Positions 22,782 through 32,092 of a stretch of DNA of 63,176 nt are shown in pieces; position 1 is the first letter of the stretch, and the number at the start of each line of letters is the position of its first letter. The notes under the pieces are model-generated. The model searched no databases. It saw nothing but the letters and a program-made list of their open reading frames with translations, and had not been told where the DNA came from. A program made the position numbers and the translations under genes. This DNA is from Bacillota bacterium (lineage in GTDB: Bacteria > Bacillota > Clostridia > Lachnospirales > Lachnospiraceae): positions 1-63,176 of the forward strand of contig JAEYJO010000035.1 of NCBI GenBank assembly GCA_023408815.1, read 5' to 3'.

Positions 22782-23903
22782 TTACTGCAAAAGCTGCAGT
22801 ACCTGTGCCGGTCTTTCATTCGCCTGTGCGAGCATGGACATACTCGCCTGAGAAATTACCTGAATGGTCGTATATTCCGTCATTTCTTCAGCCATATCAA
22901 CATCCATAATTCTGGAATATGCAGCCGTCATATTTTCGCTTGTAATATCCAGGCTGCTGATGCTGTGCTCCAGACGGTTCTGGTACGCGCCAAGCCGGCT
23001 TCTTGCGGTGGATATATACTGAATAGCGCCTGAAATGCTGTCGATTGCGTCTACTGCGCTGGCCTGGTCCGCTACGCTGAGGTTCTTGAGTCCCATTTCA
23101 TCCAAGGATATGGTAGAAATACGGATGTCCAGTGTCTGCCCTTCATTGGAACCGATCTGCATGGTCATCGCACCGATTCCGGTGATATCCAGCTCTAGAT
23201 CAGTAAATGATGTACTATTAACCTTTACATTAATTTCAAAAGACGGGTCTCCAGCACTCGTAATCTTAATCGTATTTCCATGTACTTCAGTAACTGCCGC
23301 ATCCGTTGGAAATGCAGGAGATCCTGTTGTATCAAGAACACACGTTATAGGTGAAGTAGTATCGATATTTCCATCCGCATCAAGAACAACGTCTAAGCTT
23401 GAAATTTTATATACTCCCGGTGTTACTCCATCGGAGTAATATCCCACTTTTGCATCGGCATCGCTTGTATATCCCTTCAAATCGAAGTTACCATTCAAAA
23501 GTGTCTGCCCGTTAAACTGCGTATCCTCTGCAATTCGCGTGATTTCCTGCTTAAGCTGTTTGATTTCCTCTTCTACCGTAGCCCTGTCCACATCTCCCAT
23601 CGTTCCCGTACTTGCCTTCACGGCTAACTCATTCATTCTCTGCAAAATGTCATGAACTTCAGCCAGAGCACCGTCCGCCGTCTCGATAACGGAAATCGCA
23701 TCGCTGCTGTTCTGAGAAGCAACTCCAATGCCTTTAATCTGAGCATTCATCTTTTTACCCATTGCCATGCCTGCCGGATTATCCTTCGCATCCACGATCT
23801 TCAGACCGGAGGACAGTTTCTGCAAAGACTGGGAAAGTCTGTCGTCGTTTCTTGTGAGTGCGTTATTGGCAATCATCGCCTGTGTATTATAGCAAATTTT
23901 CAT
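22782..23903 (-). CDS. hag: flagellin
   Basis: 373 residues, the filament subunit. The conserved D0/D1 halves are clear: SQSLQKLSSGLKIVDAKDNP and GMAMGKKMNAQIKG at the N-terminus, and SRLGAYQNRLEHSISSLDIT plus ISQASMSMLAQANERPAQVL with a QLLQ end at the C-terminus. The variable surface domain (about 145-260) is small. The first residues (MKICYNTQAMIANN) differ from the usual MRINHN. The AAAGGTGAAAGG site overlaps the end of the preceding 1082-residue gene, only 2 bp upstream, so it is cotranscribed with it and with fliS. Confidence 0.97.
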   Translation of the reverse strand: MKICYNTQAMIANNALTRNDDRLSQSLQKLSSGLKIVDAKDNPAGMAMGKKMNAQIKGIGVASQNSSDAISVIETADGALAEVHDILQRMNELAVKASTGTMGDVDRATVEEEIKQLKQEITRIAEDTQFNGQTLLNGNFDLKGYTSDADAKVGYYSDGVTPGVYKISSLDVVLDADGNIDTTSPITCVLDTTGSPAFPTDAAVTEVHGNTIKITSAGDPSFEINVKVNSTSFTDLELDITGIGAMTMQIGSNEGQTLDIRISTISLDEMGLKNLSVADQASAVDAIDSISGAIQYISTARSRLGAYQNRLEHSISSLDITSENMTAAYSRIMDVDMAEEMTEYTTIQVISQASMSMLAQANERPAQVLQLLQ

Positions 23904-23905
23904 AT

Positions 23906-26900
23906 TTAGGACCTTTCACCTTTCTGTATATAGCTAATAAACATCTTTGCCATCTCATATAATTTCTTAGTAGATACTTCCTGTTTCTGCACTTCTGTCT
24001 CAGAATCTGCTTCTTTACCGCTCGTTTCGTCAGACTGCAGAGCTCCCGTAAGATCCAGCTCCCAATTGTAAATGAAATTCAAGCTGTTCACATGTATATC
24101 GGATTGTTCGAAAGCATTCTTTAGCTTTTCCTCCGATTGCTCCAGAGACTTAAAACCTTCCTTATTGTCGCATACCACATATCCCGACATCTGGTAATCC
24201 GCAGAGGCTTCGTCTGATTCCGGCTGCTTTGTAAGATGGAACCTTGCCAGAACCTTTCCGTAGCCTTCTGTCTGCATGGAAGCCGTTACCCTTCCGCTTT
24301 CGTCTCTGCCATGGATAATCCTTAAATTGATAGAAGTCATCTGTCCGTCGATATCTACCGGCACCTCGTAATTTTCCTCTTTTGCCAGATTGCCTGCAAG
24401 AGATATCTGCTTATACATATTGCTGATTTCCCTTATATCGATGTTAACCGCATCCGTTGTATCCTGCTCGTAAACGACCTTGTCCAGAATCTCCGTAAAT
24501 ACCTGCCCAAGCTTTTCGTAAGCTTTCCTGGCGGATACATCATCCGTCATATTTTCCTGAAGATTATTAACAGCATCCTCAAACTGCTCTGTCTCTCCGG
24601 CTTCGGATGCAACATCTTTCATCTTTCCCGCCAGCTTTCCTCTTTCTTTCATCAAAAGTCCGGCTGCCATAAGATTGTTCGCCGTAACCGGTTGGTCGAA
24701 GGTAAGCAGCTCCTTTACCACCGCTTCCTCTGTCAGTGCTGCTTCCCGGAGCATACCCATCTGCTGTTTTTGATATTCCCTCTTCGCAGCCGAATCCGCC
24801 TCCTGTTTTTGAAGCAGTGCGGCGAATTCTTCCAGGGTTATATCGTCTGCCATCGCCTGCATGGGCAGCTTTCCGTTTTCCAGGTTATCCAGAATATGAT
24901 TGGAAAGCTTTTTATAATAATTTGTTTGACTCGAATTTTCCTTATAGCCGTTTTCGATTTGCTCGGAAATGCTCTTACCCTCATACTCAGAAGAAACACC
25001 GCCGAAGGAGTCGTTTATCGTCACATCCATTCCATGCTTTTTATTGCTTCTCATAGCGGCGAGAAGATTTTTTACTGTCGGCTCCACTCCCTGATTGATG
25101 AGGGTTCCTATCGCTGCACCATCCGTTTTATCCAATTGGCGAAACAGCCGGTATATTCCAATGTAAGCATCTCTCTCTTCCGATGCAATTTCGTTATTCT
25201 TATCCAATTTATATAGAAATTCACTATACTTTTCAACGCCCTGCGTCGGGCTTTGATCCTTGCTGTCCAAATATGCTTCCAGCTCCTCCATGTTCATGGA
25301 AAGAGGATTCATACCGTCTCGAATCATTTCAAGAGCTGACGCAGGTGTCATTTTATTTACTATCCGTTGAATGGTTAAATCCGTTTCCTTCACCGCGTCT
25401 ATGTTTTCCTCGGAAATCTCCATTTGATTATATCCCAGAATGCGAACTGCTCGTCTGTTTTCCTCGGATGTCTCCATATTTATGCTCTGTAAAATATCGT
25501 CCACATTGCGGAATGCCTTTTTTATAGAATCTCCCATATCCGCCCGAGGGGCCGTCATGAGTGTTTCATAGCTTTCTCCCGCTTTCTCATAGGCAGCACG
25601 CAGTGCGCTTCCTTCTGAATAAACGGTTTCAAGCGAATAGCTATCCGCAGCGACAGCACCTGTGCTGCCTGATGAACCGGAACCTTGAAGAGCTAACCTG
25701 CCTACCGCCGCTGCAGGCATCTGAGGAATCTCTTTTACTTTCGCAAGGGTATCTTCATATATCCCGGCACGCTTAGATGTGCTCTGAGCATCTCCTCCGA
25801 ACAATACCTGCTGTCTTTGCTGCTCTGCCGCCTTCAGCTCATCTACAAGCTGCTCCAGCTCTGTGGTATCGATGGTAAGTCCGGTCCTCATCAAATGCAG
25901 ATTAGCCTGTGTGGTCATTTGCAGTCTTATTTCCTCAAGCTGTCTTCTTCCTGCCGTGTTTACTGCATATGACTCCGTGCTGGAAGCTGTTGCCCCGGCA
26001 CTTATCTGAAGCTGTGCCGCCTTTAAGTTACGGAGGTTCAGCGTCTTTCCTTCCGCCGCCACCTTATCCACGGCCTCATCGCTGATGGAGTTCACATCAT
26101 CTATGTAGCTTTGAGCTTTTTCCAAGTCAGTTCTATCGTCAACAAGATTGGCGCTGTTTGCCCTCTTCCCGTTAGCAATAGCCGCTGCCGCCGCCTTGAC
26201 CACCTCTTCCATGGAGTCAGGGAGCTCCAGATTATCCAAATCGTAGTATGATTTCAGGGACTCCTCAGTAAGGGGCATCCCCTTCTCAATCAGCCATTTA
26301 GCATCCGACATAGTTTCATCCGATACCTCCAGACCTGCATTTTCAATGACCTTCTCCATCTGGGGCGTAAGCTGCTGCCAGTTGAAAGTCTCTGCTTTTT
26401 TCGCGTAATAACCTGTATCATCCTGATAATAGCCCTTGCCTTGCTTTCCCGTATCGGATGTGGCACTGTACTGCGCCTTATATATATTATCGAGAGTCGG
26501 TTCCATATGGTTGCGCACCATATATTTCTTAATGCCGTCACTCAAATCCTCAAGCTGGGTCGCCGTCTTGCAGGCGCTCATGACATCCTCCACATTTTCT
26601 TTTGTAACAGGTATATCATGTTCCTGGAACTGCTTCACCAATTCATTGGCAAAAGACGCGCTCCCGGTAATCTGTGTCAGTGTCTCCACATCGAGATCAT
26701 CCGTATAGCCCGTAATATTCTTACCGCCCTTGGCGAGGGCCGCCTTAATTTCATCGACAATGGTAACAACAGTCTCTATGTCCGTATCTCCCGGATGATA
26801 TCCCTCTTCCTGGAGCTTTGCAAAGTCTTCTTCGGACATAATATTAGACATTACCGCCATATAGTTTTTCTGCGTGACAACGTCAACTTGCCCCGCATCC

Positions 26901-27094
26901 TGCATAATGTCTTCTGCGGTCTTTCCTTGACCATCATAAGCAGTGTTATCCATAACTGTACCAGAAATGTCTAATGCAAATGCTCCCCTGCTGTTTGCCT
27001 CTCTCACACGGGAGCCACTATATGAAGTTGATGTTACCGCCTTGTCTACATTGGAATGGGGCTTTACCCCGTTGTTTTCAAAATTAATGTTCAT
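23906..27094 (-). CDS. large DUF6240-like flagellar-associated protein
   Basis: 1062 residues, soluble, helical, with no signal peptide or membrane helix. It matches what I recall as the DUF6240 family, found beside flagellar genes in Lachnospiraceae. Visible: several repeated ~55-residue units in the first 400 residues with the pattern 'x-P-x-T-x-E-N/S-x-x-x' (HDIPVTKENVEDVM, NHMEPTLDNIYKA, KGMPLTEESLKSYY, GVEPTVKNLLAAM), and a C-terminal ~110-residue beta-rich domain (INLRIIHGRDESGRVTASM, GKVLARFHL) that resembles the C-terminal domain of flagellar hook-length control proteins (FliK). Start at 27094 is supported by GGATGG 9-10 bases upstream. First gene of the flagellin operon. Confidence 0.75.
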   Translation of the reverse strand: MNINFENNGVKPHSNVDKAVTSTSYSGSRVREANSRGAFALDISGTVMDNTAYDGQGKTAEDIMQDAGQVDVVTQKNYMAVMSNIMSEEDFAKLQEEGYHPGDTDIETVVTIVDEIKAALAKGGKNITGYTDDLDVETLTQITGSASFANELVKQFQEHDIPVTKENVEDVMSACKTATQLEDLSDGIKKYMVRNHMEPTLDNIYKAQYSATSDTGKQGKGYYQDDTGYYAKKAETFNWQQLTPQMEKVIENAGLEVSDETMSDAKWLIEKGMPLTEESLKSYYDLDNLELPDSMEEVVKAAAAAIANGKRANSANLVDDRTDLEKAQSYIDDVNSISDEAVDKVAAEGKTLNLRNLKAAQLQISAGATASSTESYAVNTAGRRQLEEIRLQMTTQANLHLMRTGLTIDTTELEQLVDELKAAEQQRQQVLFGGDAQSTSKRAGIYEDTLAKVKEIPQMPAAAVGRLALQGSGSSGSTGAVAADSYSLETVYSEGSALRAAYEKAGESYETLMTAPRADMGDSIKKAFRNVDDILQSINMETSEENRRAVRILGYNQMEISEENIDAVKETDLTIQRIVNKMTPASALEMIRDGMNPLSMNMEELEAYLDSKDQSPTQGVEKYSEFLYKLDKNNEIASEERDAYIGIYRLFRQLDKTDGAAIGTLINQGVEPTVKNLLAAMRSNKKHGMDVTINDSFGGVSSEYEGKSISEQIENGYKENSSQTNYYKKLSNHILDNLENGKLPMQAMADDITLEEFAALLQKQEADSAAKREYQKQQMGMLREAALTEEAVVKELLTFDQPVTANNLMAAGLLMKERGKLAGKMKDVASEAGETEQFEDAVNNLQENMTDDVSARKAYEKLGQVFTEILDKVVYEQDTTDAVNIDIREISNMYKQISLAGNLAKEENYEVPVDIDGQMTSINLRIIHGRDESGRVTASMQTEGYGKVLARFHLTKQPESDEASADYQMSGYVVCDNKEGFKSLEQSEEKLKNAFEQSDIHVNSLNFIYNWELDLTGALQSDETSGKEADSETEVQKQEVSTKKLYEMAKMFISYIQKGERS

Positions 27095-27124
27095 ATGCTC
27101 ATTCCATCCTGAATGCAGATTAAA

Positions 27125-27159
27125 ATAAAAGGACGAATGTATTCTAACATTCATCCTTT
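27125..27159 (-). terminator. terminator of the glgB transcript, inside the flagellin operon leader
   Basis: On the minus strand AAAGGATGAATGT pairs with ACATTCGTCCTTT (one mismatch) around a 6-base loop, followed by TATTTTAA. It lies behind glgB (stop at 27234). The sigma-28-like promoter at 27160-27186 abuts it. Confidence 0.75.
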
Positions 27160-27186
27160 ATTTCGGCATAAATTATAAATTCCTTA
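27160..27186 (-). promoter_or_regulatory. sigma-28 (sigma-D) type promoter of the flagellin operon
   Basis: On the minus strand TAAG (27186-27183) is followed after 15 bases by GCCGAAAT (27167-27160); the sigma-D consensus is TAAA-N15-GCCGATAT. It lies 66 bp upstream of the 1062-residue flagellar protein gene and is the only promoter-like signal in this gap. The expected start point (about 27152) falls within the upstream arm of the terminator hairpin. Confidence 0.7.
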
Positions 27187-27233
27187 ACCTTTGGTTACAT
27201 GAATAATATATTCGAGCACTACTATTCGTCCAA

Positions 27234-29165
27234 TTAAAAAAGAAATACTGCCGCACCATAAGCAGGCAAGTCGAAAGCAATGCTGTAGTTCTTATAGTTG
27301 ACCTGTCCGTTTTCCTCCGTAGCCTGAAGTTCTCCAGGTATGGAATTACCTTTTCCTCCGAACCTCTCCTCATCGCTGTTTAAAAGCAGCTTATACTTTT
27401 TCTTTTCCGGAACACCGACCATATATCTGTTCCGGGCCACCGGTGTCATGTTCAGCACAAACAGAAGGTTGTTCTTCCCGTCAGAAGCCTTCCGGTAAAA
27501 GCTGTAAGTACTCTGCTGCGCGTCATCCGCATTCAGCCACTCAAAGCCCGACCAGTCGTTATCGATCTCATACAGGCACGGATATTTATTATACAGCTTA
27601 AGCAATTCCTTAACGTACTCGTGCATTCCCTTATTCAAGGTCTCTTCCAGAAGATACCAGTCCAGCTCTCTTTCCTCGCTCCATTCCCTCTCCTGAGCAA
27701 AATCCTGTCCCATGAAAAGCAGCTTCTTGCCGGCATGCCCGAACATATATGTATAACCGATGCGCAGATTCGCGTATTTATCCGCCGGATAACCCGGCAT
27801 CTTATTTACCATGGAGCATTTTAAATGTACGACCTCATCGTGTGAAAGAGGTAAAATATAATTCTCAGCGCTGTTGTAACTCATGGCAAAGGTCATGGCA
27901 TAGTGGTTATTCTTACGAAACAGCGGATCCAGCTTCATATATTCGCAAAAATCGTGCATCCAGCCCATATTCCATTTAAAGCTGAAGCCAAGCCCGTCCT
28001 CTTCCACATCGCCGGTCACCTTCGGCCATGCCGTCGATTCCTCCGCGATTGTAAGAAATCCCGGATATGTACCTAACACTACCGAATTCAAATGCTTAAA
28101 AAATTCTATCGCATCCAAATTCTTGTTACCGCCGTATTTGTTCGGCAGCCATTGCCCCTCGTTCTTACCGTAATCCAAATACAGCATAGAAGCTACCGCA
28201 TCCACCCGGATGCCGTCTATATGAAATTCCCTGAGCCAGAATAAAGCATTGGCAATCAAGAAATTCTTCACTTCTGTCCTTGCGTAGTTAAAGATCTTCG
28301 TTCCCCAGTCAGGATGCTCCCCCAGGCGTTTATCGGGATGCTCGAAGATACATTGTCCGTCGAACTCCGCCAGGCCGTGTGCGTCGGTAGCAAAATGTGC
28401 CGGTACCCAATCCAGAATTACCCCTATCTTATGTTTATGCAGCTTATTGATCAAATACATGAGATCCTTAGGTTCCCCATAGCGCGAGGTAGGCGCATAA
28501 TAGCCCGTTACCTGATATCCCCATGAGCCGTCAAAGGGATATTCCGCAATGCCCATAAGCTCGATATGAGTATATCTCATCTCCTTCATGTACTCCACGA
28601 TTTTGTCCGCAAATTCTCTGTAATTATAAAAGCCGTCCTGAGTATCTCCGGGATGTTTCATCCACGAACCGATATGGCATTCATAAATAGCGAGAGGCTC
28701 CTTCTTATAGTCCTTTCCCGCTCTCTCCTTCATCCATAAATCGTCCGTCCATTCGAAGCCGGACAAGTCCGTGGTCCTGGACGCATTTCCCGGCCTAAAT
28801 TCCGCATAATTGGCAAAAGGATCCGCTTTATATAGCTTTCTGCCATCCGGCGTCAAAATCAAGAATTTATACAGCTCGTCCACTCCTACTCCGGGAATAA
28901 AAAGCGTATGAATGCCGCCCGGACCCAGCCGTCTCATCTCATATTCGTCCTCCTGCCAGCCGTTGAAGGTTCCTATAACGAATACCTTCTCCGCATTAGG
29001 AGCCCATACCCCAAAAAATGTACCTTTTTCTCCGTTTTCCGCGGAAGGGTGTGCCCCCAGCTTTTTATAAATATCGTAATGTGTTCCTTGGGCAAAGAGA
29101 TATTGGTCAGCTTCAGAAATAAAAACTTCCTCTTCTATATATTTCGCTTTCTTCTTCGCCGCCAT
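27234..29165 (-). CDS. glgB: 1,4-alpha-glucan branching enzyme
   Basis: 643 residues. N-terminal CBM48 domain (TFFGVWAPNAEKVFVIGTFNGW) followed by the GH13 barrel: region I-like DWVPAHFATD, region II DGIRVDAVASMLYLDYG with the nucleophile Asp, region III TIAEESTAWP with the acid Glu, and region IV LSHDEVVH. A C-terminal beta domain ends YGAAVFLF. It forms alpha-1,6 branches in glycogen. Start at 29165 is supported by GGGGGTT 6 bases upstream. No other glycogen genes are in the window; its partner is the TPR protein gene 17 bp upstream. Confidence 0.96.
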   Translation of the reverse strand: MAAKKKAKYIEEEVFISEADQYLFAQGTHYDIYKKLGAHPSAENGEKGTFFGVWAPNAEKVFVIGTFNGWQEDEYEMRRLGPGGIHTLFIPGVGVDELYKFLILTPDGRKLYKADPFANYAEFRPGNASRTTDLSGFEWTDDLWMKERAGKDYKKEPLAIYECHIGSWMKHPGDTQDGFYNYREFADKIVEYMKEMRYTHIELMGIAEYPFDGSWGYQVTGYYAPTSRYGEPKDLMYLINKLHKHKIGVILDWVPAHFATDAHGLAEFDGQCIFEHPDKRLGEHPDWGTKIFNYARTEVKNFLIANALFWLREFHIDGIRVDAVASMLYLDYGKNEGQWLPNKYGGNKNLDAIEFFKHLNSVVLGTYPGFLTIAEESTAWPKVTGDVEEDGLGFSFKWNMGWMHDFCEYMKLDPLFRKNNHYAMTFAMSYNSAENYILPLSHDEVVHLKCSMVNKMPGYPADKYANLRIGYTYMFGHAGKKLLFMGQDFAQEREWSEERELDWYLLEETLNKGMHEYVKELLKLYNKYPCLYEIDNDWSGFEWLNADDAQQSTYSFYRKASDGKNNLLFVLNMTPVARNRYMVGVPEKKKYKLLLNSDEERFGGKGNSIPGELQATEENGQVNYKNYSIAFDLPAYGAAVFLF

Positions 29166-29182
29166 AGGCAACCCCCTTTAAT

Positions 29183-31912
29183 TTAATAGTGCATGAAGTC
29201 ATTTTCCCGAAGAATAATCATATCCTCTTCGTCATACCTCTTGCCTACAAGAATATCGCATAAATGCCGCAGGTTCTTCTTGTCTGCAAAATAAATCGCA
29301 TCGTCCACCAGCTCCTTCACCTCGGCTACCGTCACCTCGTGATCGCTTGTCTGCATATCTGCAATTCTCGTATGGAGTGCCAGTATTCCGAGGTTATCAA
29401 TCGTATATTCCATCTCCTCCGCGTACTGCTTGGCATATTCTACAAGGGCATGATCGCCCAGGGCTTCGATATCGATTCTGGCATTGAAATTCTCTGACAG
29501 TATATGATTCTTTCTCAGGAAAATATTCATTTCATCTTTTTTGCCCTCCATGATAATAAGAAGACCGCTGTTTTCCTTAGACAATGCATTTTTTAAATCC
29601 GCTGCCGTAGCACTGGACATTTCCGTGGCACGCTCGATGATAAGTGCTCCGTCGGTCAAGTGCGAAAGAGTTTCCTCCACATCTTTCTTTTTCAGGGTAG
29701 CTCCTGAAATCTTGGCCACTTTACCGGAAAAATTGCTGTCCGACATCTGCATCATACGGATAAGGTTCTTCGCCAGTTCGATAGTTCCCGTTCCTTCTTC
29801 TCCTGTGATGATCACGTTGTCGGTAAAGGCATCCATACTCATGGTATCTACTGCCTGTATAATCTGTTCCTTCGCTTTTTTATTGTAAATAAAATTACCG
29901 AACAGTTGTTTTTCCTCATTGGATAAAGGACGCAGTCTATTAGCATCCTCTACCATGCCTACAACCGTCTCCGCCGTATTTGCCGGCTCCATCCCGAGGG
30001 AAACCGTCTCTAAATCGATGATTTGATCCGAATCATTTATATCCTCTGAAGGAACGGTCTCCGACACTTGCGTATCAGTCTCTGTTTCTTCCAATGCCTG
30101 AGATGTCACCGGTTCTTCCTGCAAGGTAACTGCCTGAGTATCTTCTTCTGACTGAACTGCCGATTCCTGAACCTCATTATTATCACTGCCGGTATCCGCA
30201 TCGTCACTTGTAGACTGCATTGCCGATTTTTCCGCCGCCGCTAACATATCTGATAATCTCGCATCCGGTATTTCCTCAGGACCTGCTGATTTCTTACCGG
30301 CTTCCTTTAAAATAGCCTCTACAACAGCTTTTTCCAGATGCTCTAACAAACCTTTTTTGGTAGCTTCATCGAATTCGGAAAACATATTGCCGGTGTGCTG
30401 CTCCACACGTCTGCGCACGTCCTCGCTGCGCTTTTCTTTGTTTTCCTTCTTCATCTTCTCCCATTCGGCCATGATATCCGTAATGTTCATCTGTCCGGTA
30501 ATCTGCTTTTCAAGCTGGCTTCCCTCGGACACCGCAAGACTAATCTGGCCATCGTATTCTTGGGAAAGCATCCTCTCAAAGCCTGACGGCTTTATCGTTG
30601 CCTTAAGCTGATGCGATGGGATGGACTGCATAGGAGCGGGCGTGGGCGGGATGGATACGGAAGACACCACTGCCGGGTATATGACTCTTCTCCCCGGGTG
30701 GAGCTCCTTCGTATCGCTCAAATTACCGGAGCTCACTTCTTTTATATTTATTTCCTTCGTGTCCTCTAAAAGAATGTCCTTTACATCCTCGAAAAATACT
30801 TCCTCCATTGCCGTCTGTTCTTCCGCGGGCTGGGACTGCGGAAGCTGCGACTGTATATCTGCAGAGGCGGGTAAAGGTGCGGCCGTAATATTATGTATAT
30901 TTAATGCAGAATGGTCTGCCGCAGTATTCTGTGCGTCCAAAACAGGATGTATAGCCGCAGCATGCGGTACTGCCGGCATAGACTGTACGGAGGGCGCTGA
31001 TTCTTCATAGGAAGATGCAAAATTAACAGAAGAAGTATGAGGAGGTTCCATCGTATTGTTCTGAGCATCTTCGCCCAAAAGCTCTTTCATACTCTTCGCC
31101 AGTTCCTTCTGCAGATTAATGGTATTATACTGTCCCACATCCACCGTCTTTACCCGGAATTCTTCCTCTTCCTCATCGTCGTCATTATTCTGGGCGTTAT
31201 ATTCAGGGAATTCCGCAATCTTAGCGCTTTCCTCTTTCTGTTCCTGCTGCTTCTCATTCGCCGCCAGCTGAGCTTCCTGAAGCTCCCTCTCCCGCTTAAA
31301 CAGAAGATACTTTTCCTGCTGGTCGGGCGTCAGGGCATGGTGAAGCTGCTTTAGTTCCAACGCTTTTATAACGTATCTGCCTTCTCCGAACCAGAGAATC
31401 ATTTCGTCGCATTCTTCCACGCATTTTGTCTCAAGCCCCACTCTATGATATAAATAAGCCAATTCATACGCCCATTTTTCCCGATAATCCCGCTTCTTGA
31501 ATTCCTCCAATACAGCGATGCGCTCCTCTAAGCTGACATCCTGCGCTTCATACAGCTTATACTGCAATATATATCTTCCCGTATCCTTGGGCGCAATCTG
31601 CACGAATTCTTTATAATACTCGATCGCTTGCACGTATTCTCCCATCTTCACGGACAACTCGCACAAGGAATACACAATAAGACGACCGCCCGGATGGCGC
31701 TCGTATGCCATTAACAAAATATCTTTACTTTCTTGAAATCGGCGGTTTATCTTATATAAGTCGCTGATCGTGCAAAGCATCATGACACTCTTGACTCTCC
31801 TCCAGTCAATCGTATCAGCAATCTTTACTGCCTCCGCGAATTCTCCCTCCGCGATCAGGGCTTTTATTTCCTCCGCCCGTACTTTATATTCGTACTTATC
31901 CAAGGTACTCAC
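29183..31912 (-). CDS. large TPR protein with degenerate AAA-like domain
   Basis: 909 residues, soluble. Residues 1-200 are helical TPR-like repeats (AEGEFAEAVKIADTIDWRR, YVQAIEYYKEFVQIAPKDTG). Residues about 210-620 are low-complexity and acidic, rich in Glu, Gln, Ser and Thr. The C-terminal ~280 residues look like an AAA+ module (LFGNFIYNKKAKEQIIQAVD, FTDNVIITGEEGTGTIELAKN, GALIIERATEM), but the P-loop reads GEEGTGTIE, without the lysine of GxxGxGKT, so ATP binding is doubtful. Possibly a scaffold or regulator. Own promoter at 31978-32006; cotranscribed with glgB. Confidence 0.75.
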   Translation of the reverse strand: MSTLDKYEYKVRAEEIKALIAEGEFAEAVKIADTIDWRRVKSVMMLCTISDLYKINRRFQESKDILLMAYERHPGGRLIVYSLCELSVKMGEYVQAIEYYKEFVQIAPKDTGRYILQYKLYEAQDVSLEERIAVLEEFKKRDYREKWAYELAYLYHRVGLETKCVEECDEMILWFGEGRYVIKALELKQLHHALTPDQQEKYLLFKRERELQEAQLAANEKQQEQKEESAKIAEFPEYNAQNNDDDEEEEEFRVKTVDVGQYNTINLQKELAKSMKELLGEDAQNNTMEPPHTSSVNFASSYEESAPSVQSMPAVPHAAAIHPVLDAQNTAADHSALNIHNITAAPLPASADIQSQLPQSQPAEEQTAMEEVFFEDVKDILLEDTKEINIKEVSSGNLSDTKELHPGRRVIYPAVVSSVSIPPTPAPMQSIPSHQLKATIKPSGFERMLSQEYDGQISLAVSEGSQLEKQITGQMNITDIMAEWEKMKKENKEKRSEDVRRRVEQHTGNMFSEFDEATKKGLLEHLEKAVVEAILKEAGKKSAGPEEIPDARLSDMLAAAEKSAMQSTSDDADTGSDNNEVQESAVQSEEDTQAVTLQEEPVTSQALEETETDTQVSETVPSEDINDSDQIIDLETVSLGMEPANTAETVVGMVEDANRLRPLSNEEKQLFGNFIYNKKAKEQIIQAVDTMSMDAFTDNVIITGEEGTGTIELAKNLIRMMQMSDSNFSGKVAKISGATLKKKDVEETLSHLTDGALIIERATEMSSATAADLKNALSKENSGLLIIMEGKKDEMNIFLRKNHILSENFNARIDIEALGDHALVEYAKQYAEEMEYTIDNLGILALHTRIADMQTSDHEVTVAEVKELVDDAIYFADKKNLRHLCDILVGKRYDEEDMIILRENDFMHY

Positions 31913-31977
31913 CTCATAATTAATTCATTTTTCCCATCTGACAAAAGACAGCATAATAACCCTATTTTCATTTTCTA

Positions 31978-32006
31978 AGTTTACCATACGAGATAATTAA
32001 TGTCAA
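31978..32006 (-). promoter_or_regulatory. sigma-A promoter of the TPR protein-glgB operon
   Basis: On the minus strand a perfect TTGACA (32006-32001) and TAAACT (31983-31978) are 17 bases apart, between the ksgA stop and the TPR gene start. Confidence 0.65.
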
Positions 32007-32092
32007 AAAAATATCAGGATTTTTCTCTATATATGGCGATTTTTTTCTAAACTCATCCATATATCTTGTGCTATTTTCCCAAAAAACAAATA

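Noticed and set aside
23906..27094. CRISPR-like or tandem DNA repeats in the large flagellar gene
   Set aside because: The repetition is at protein level and weak; no spaced identical DNA repeats. No CRISPR array was seen anywhere in the window.
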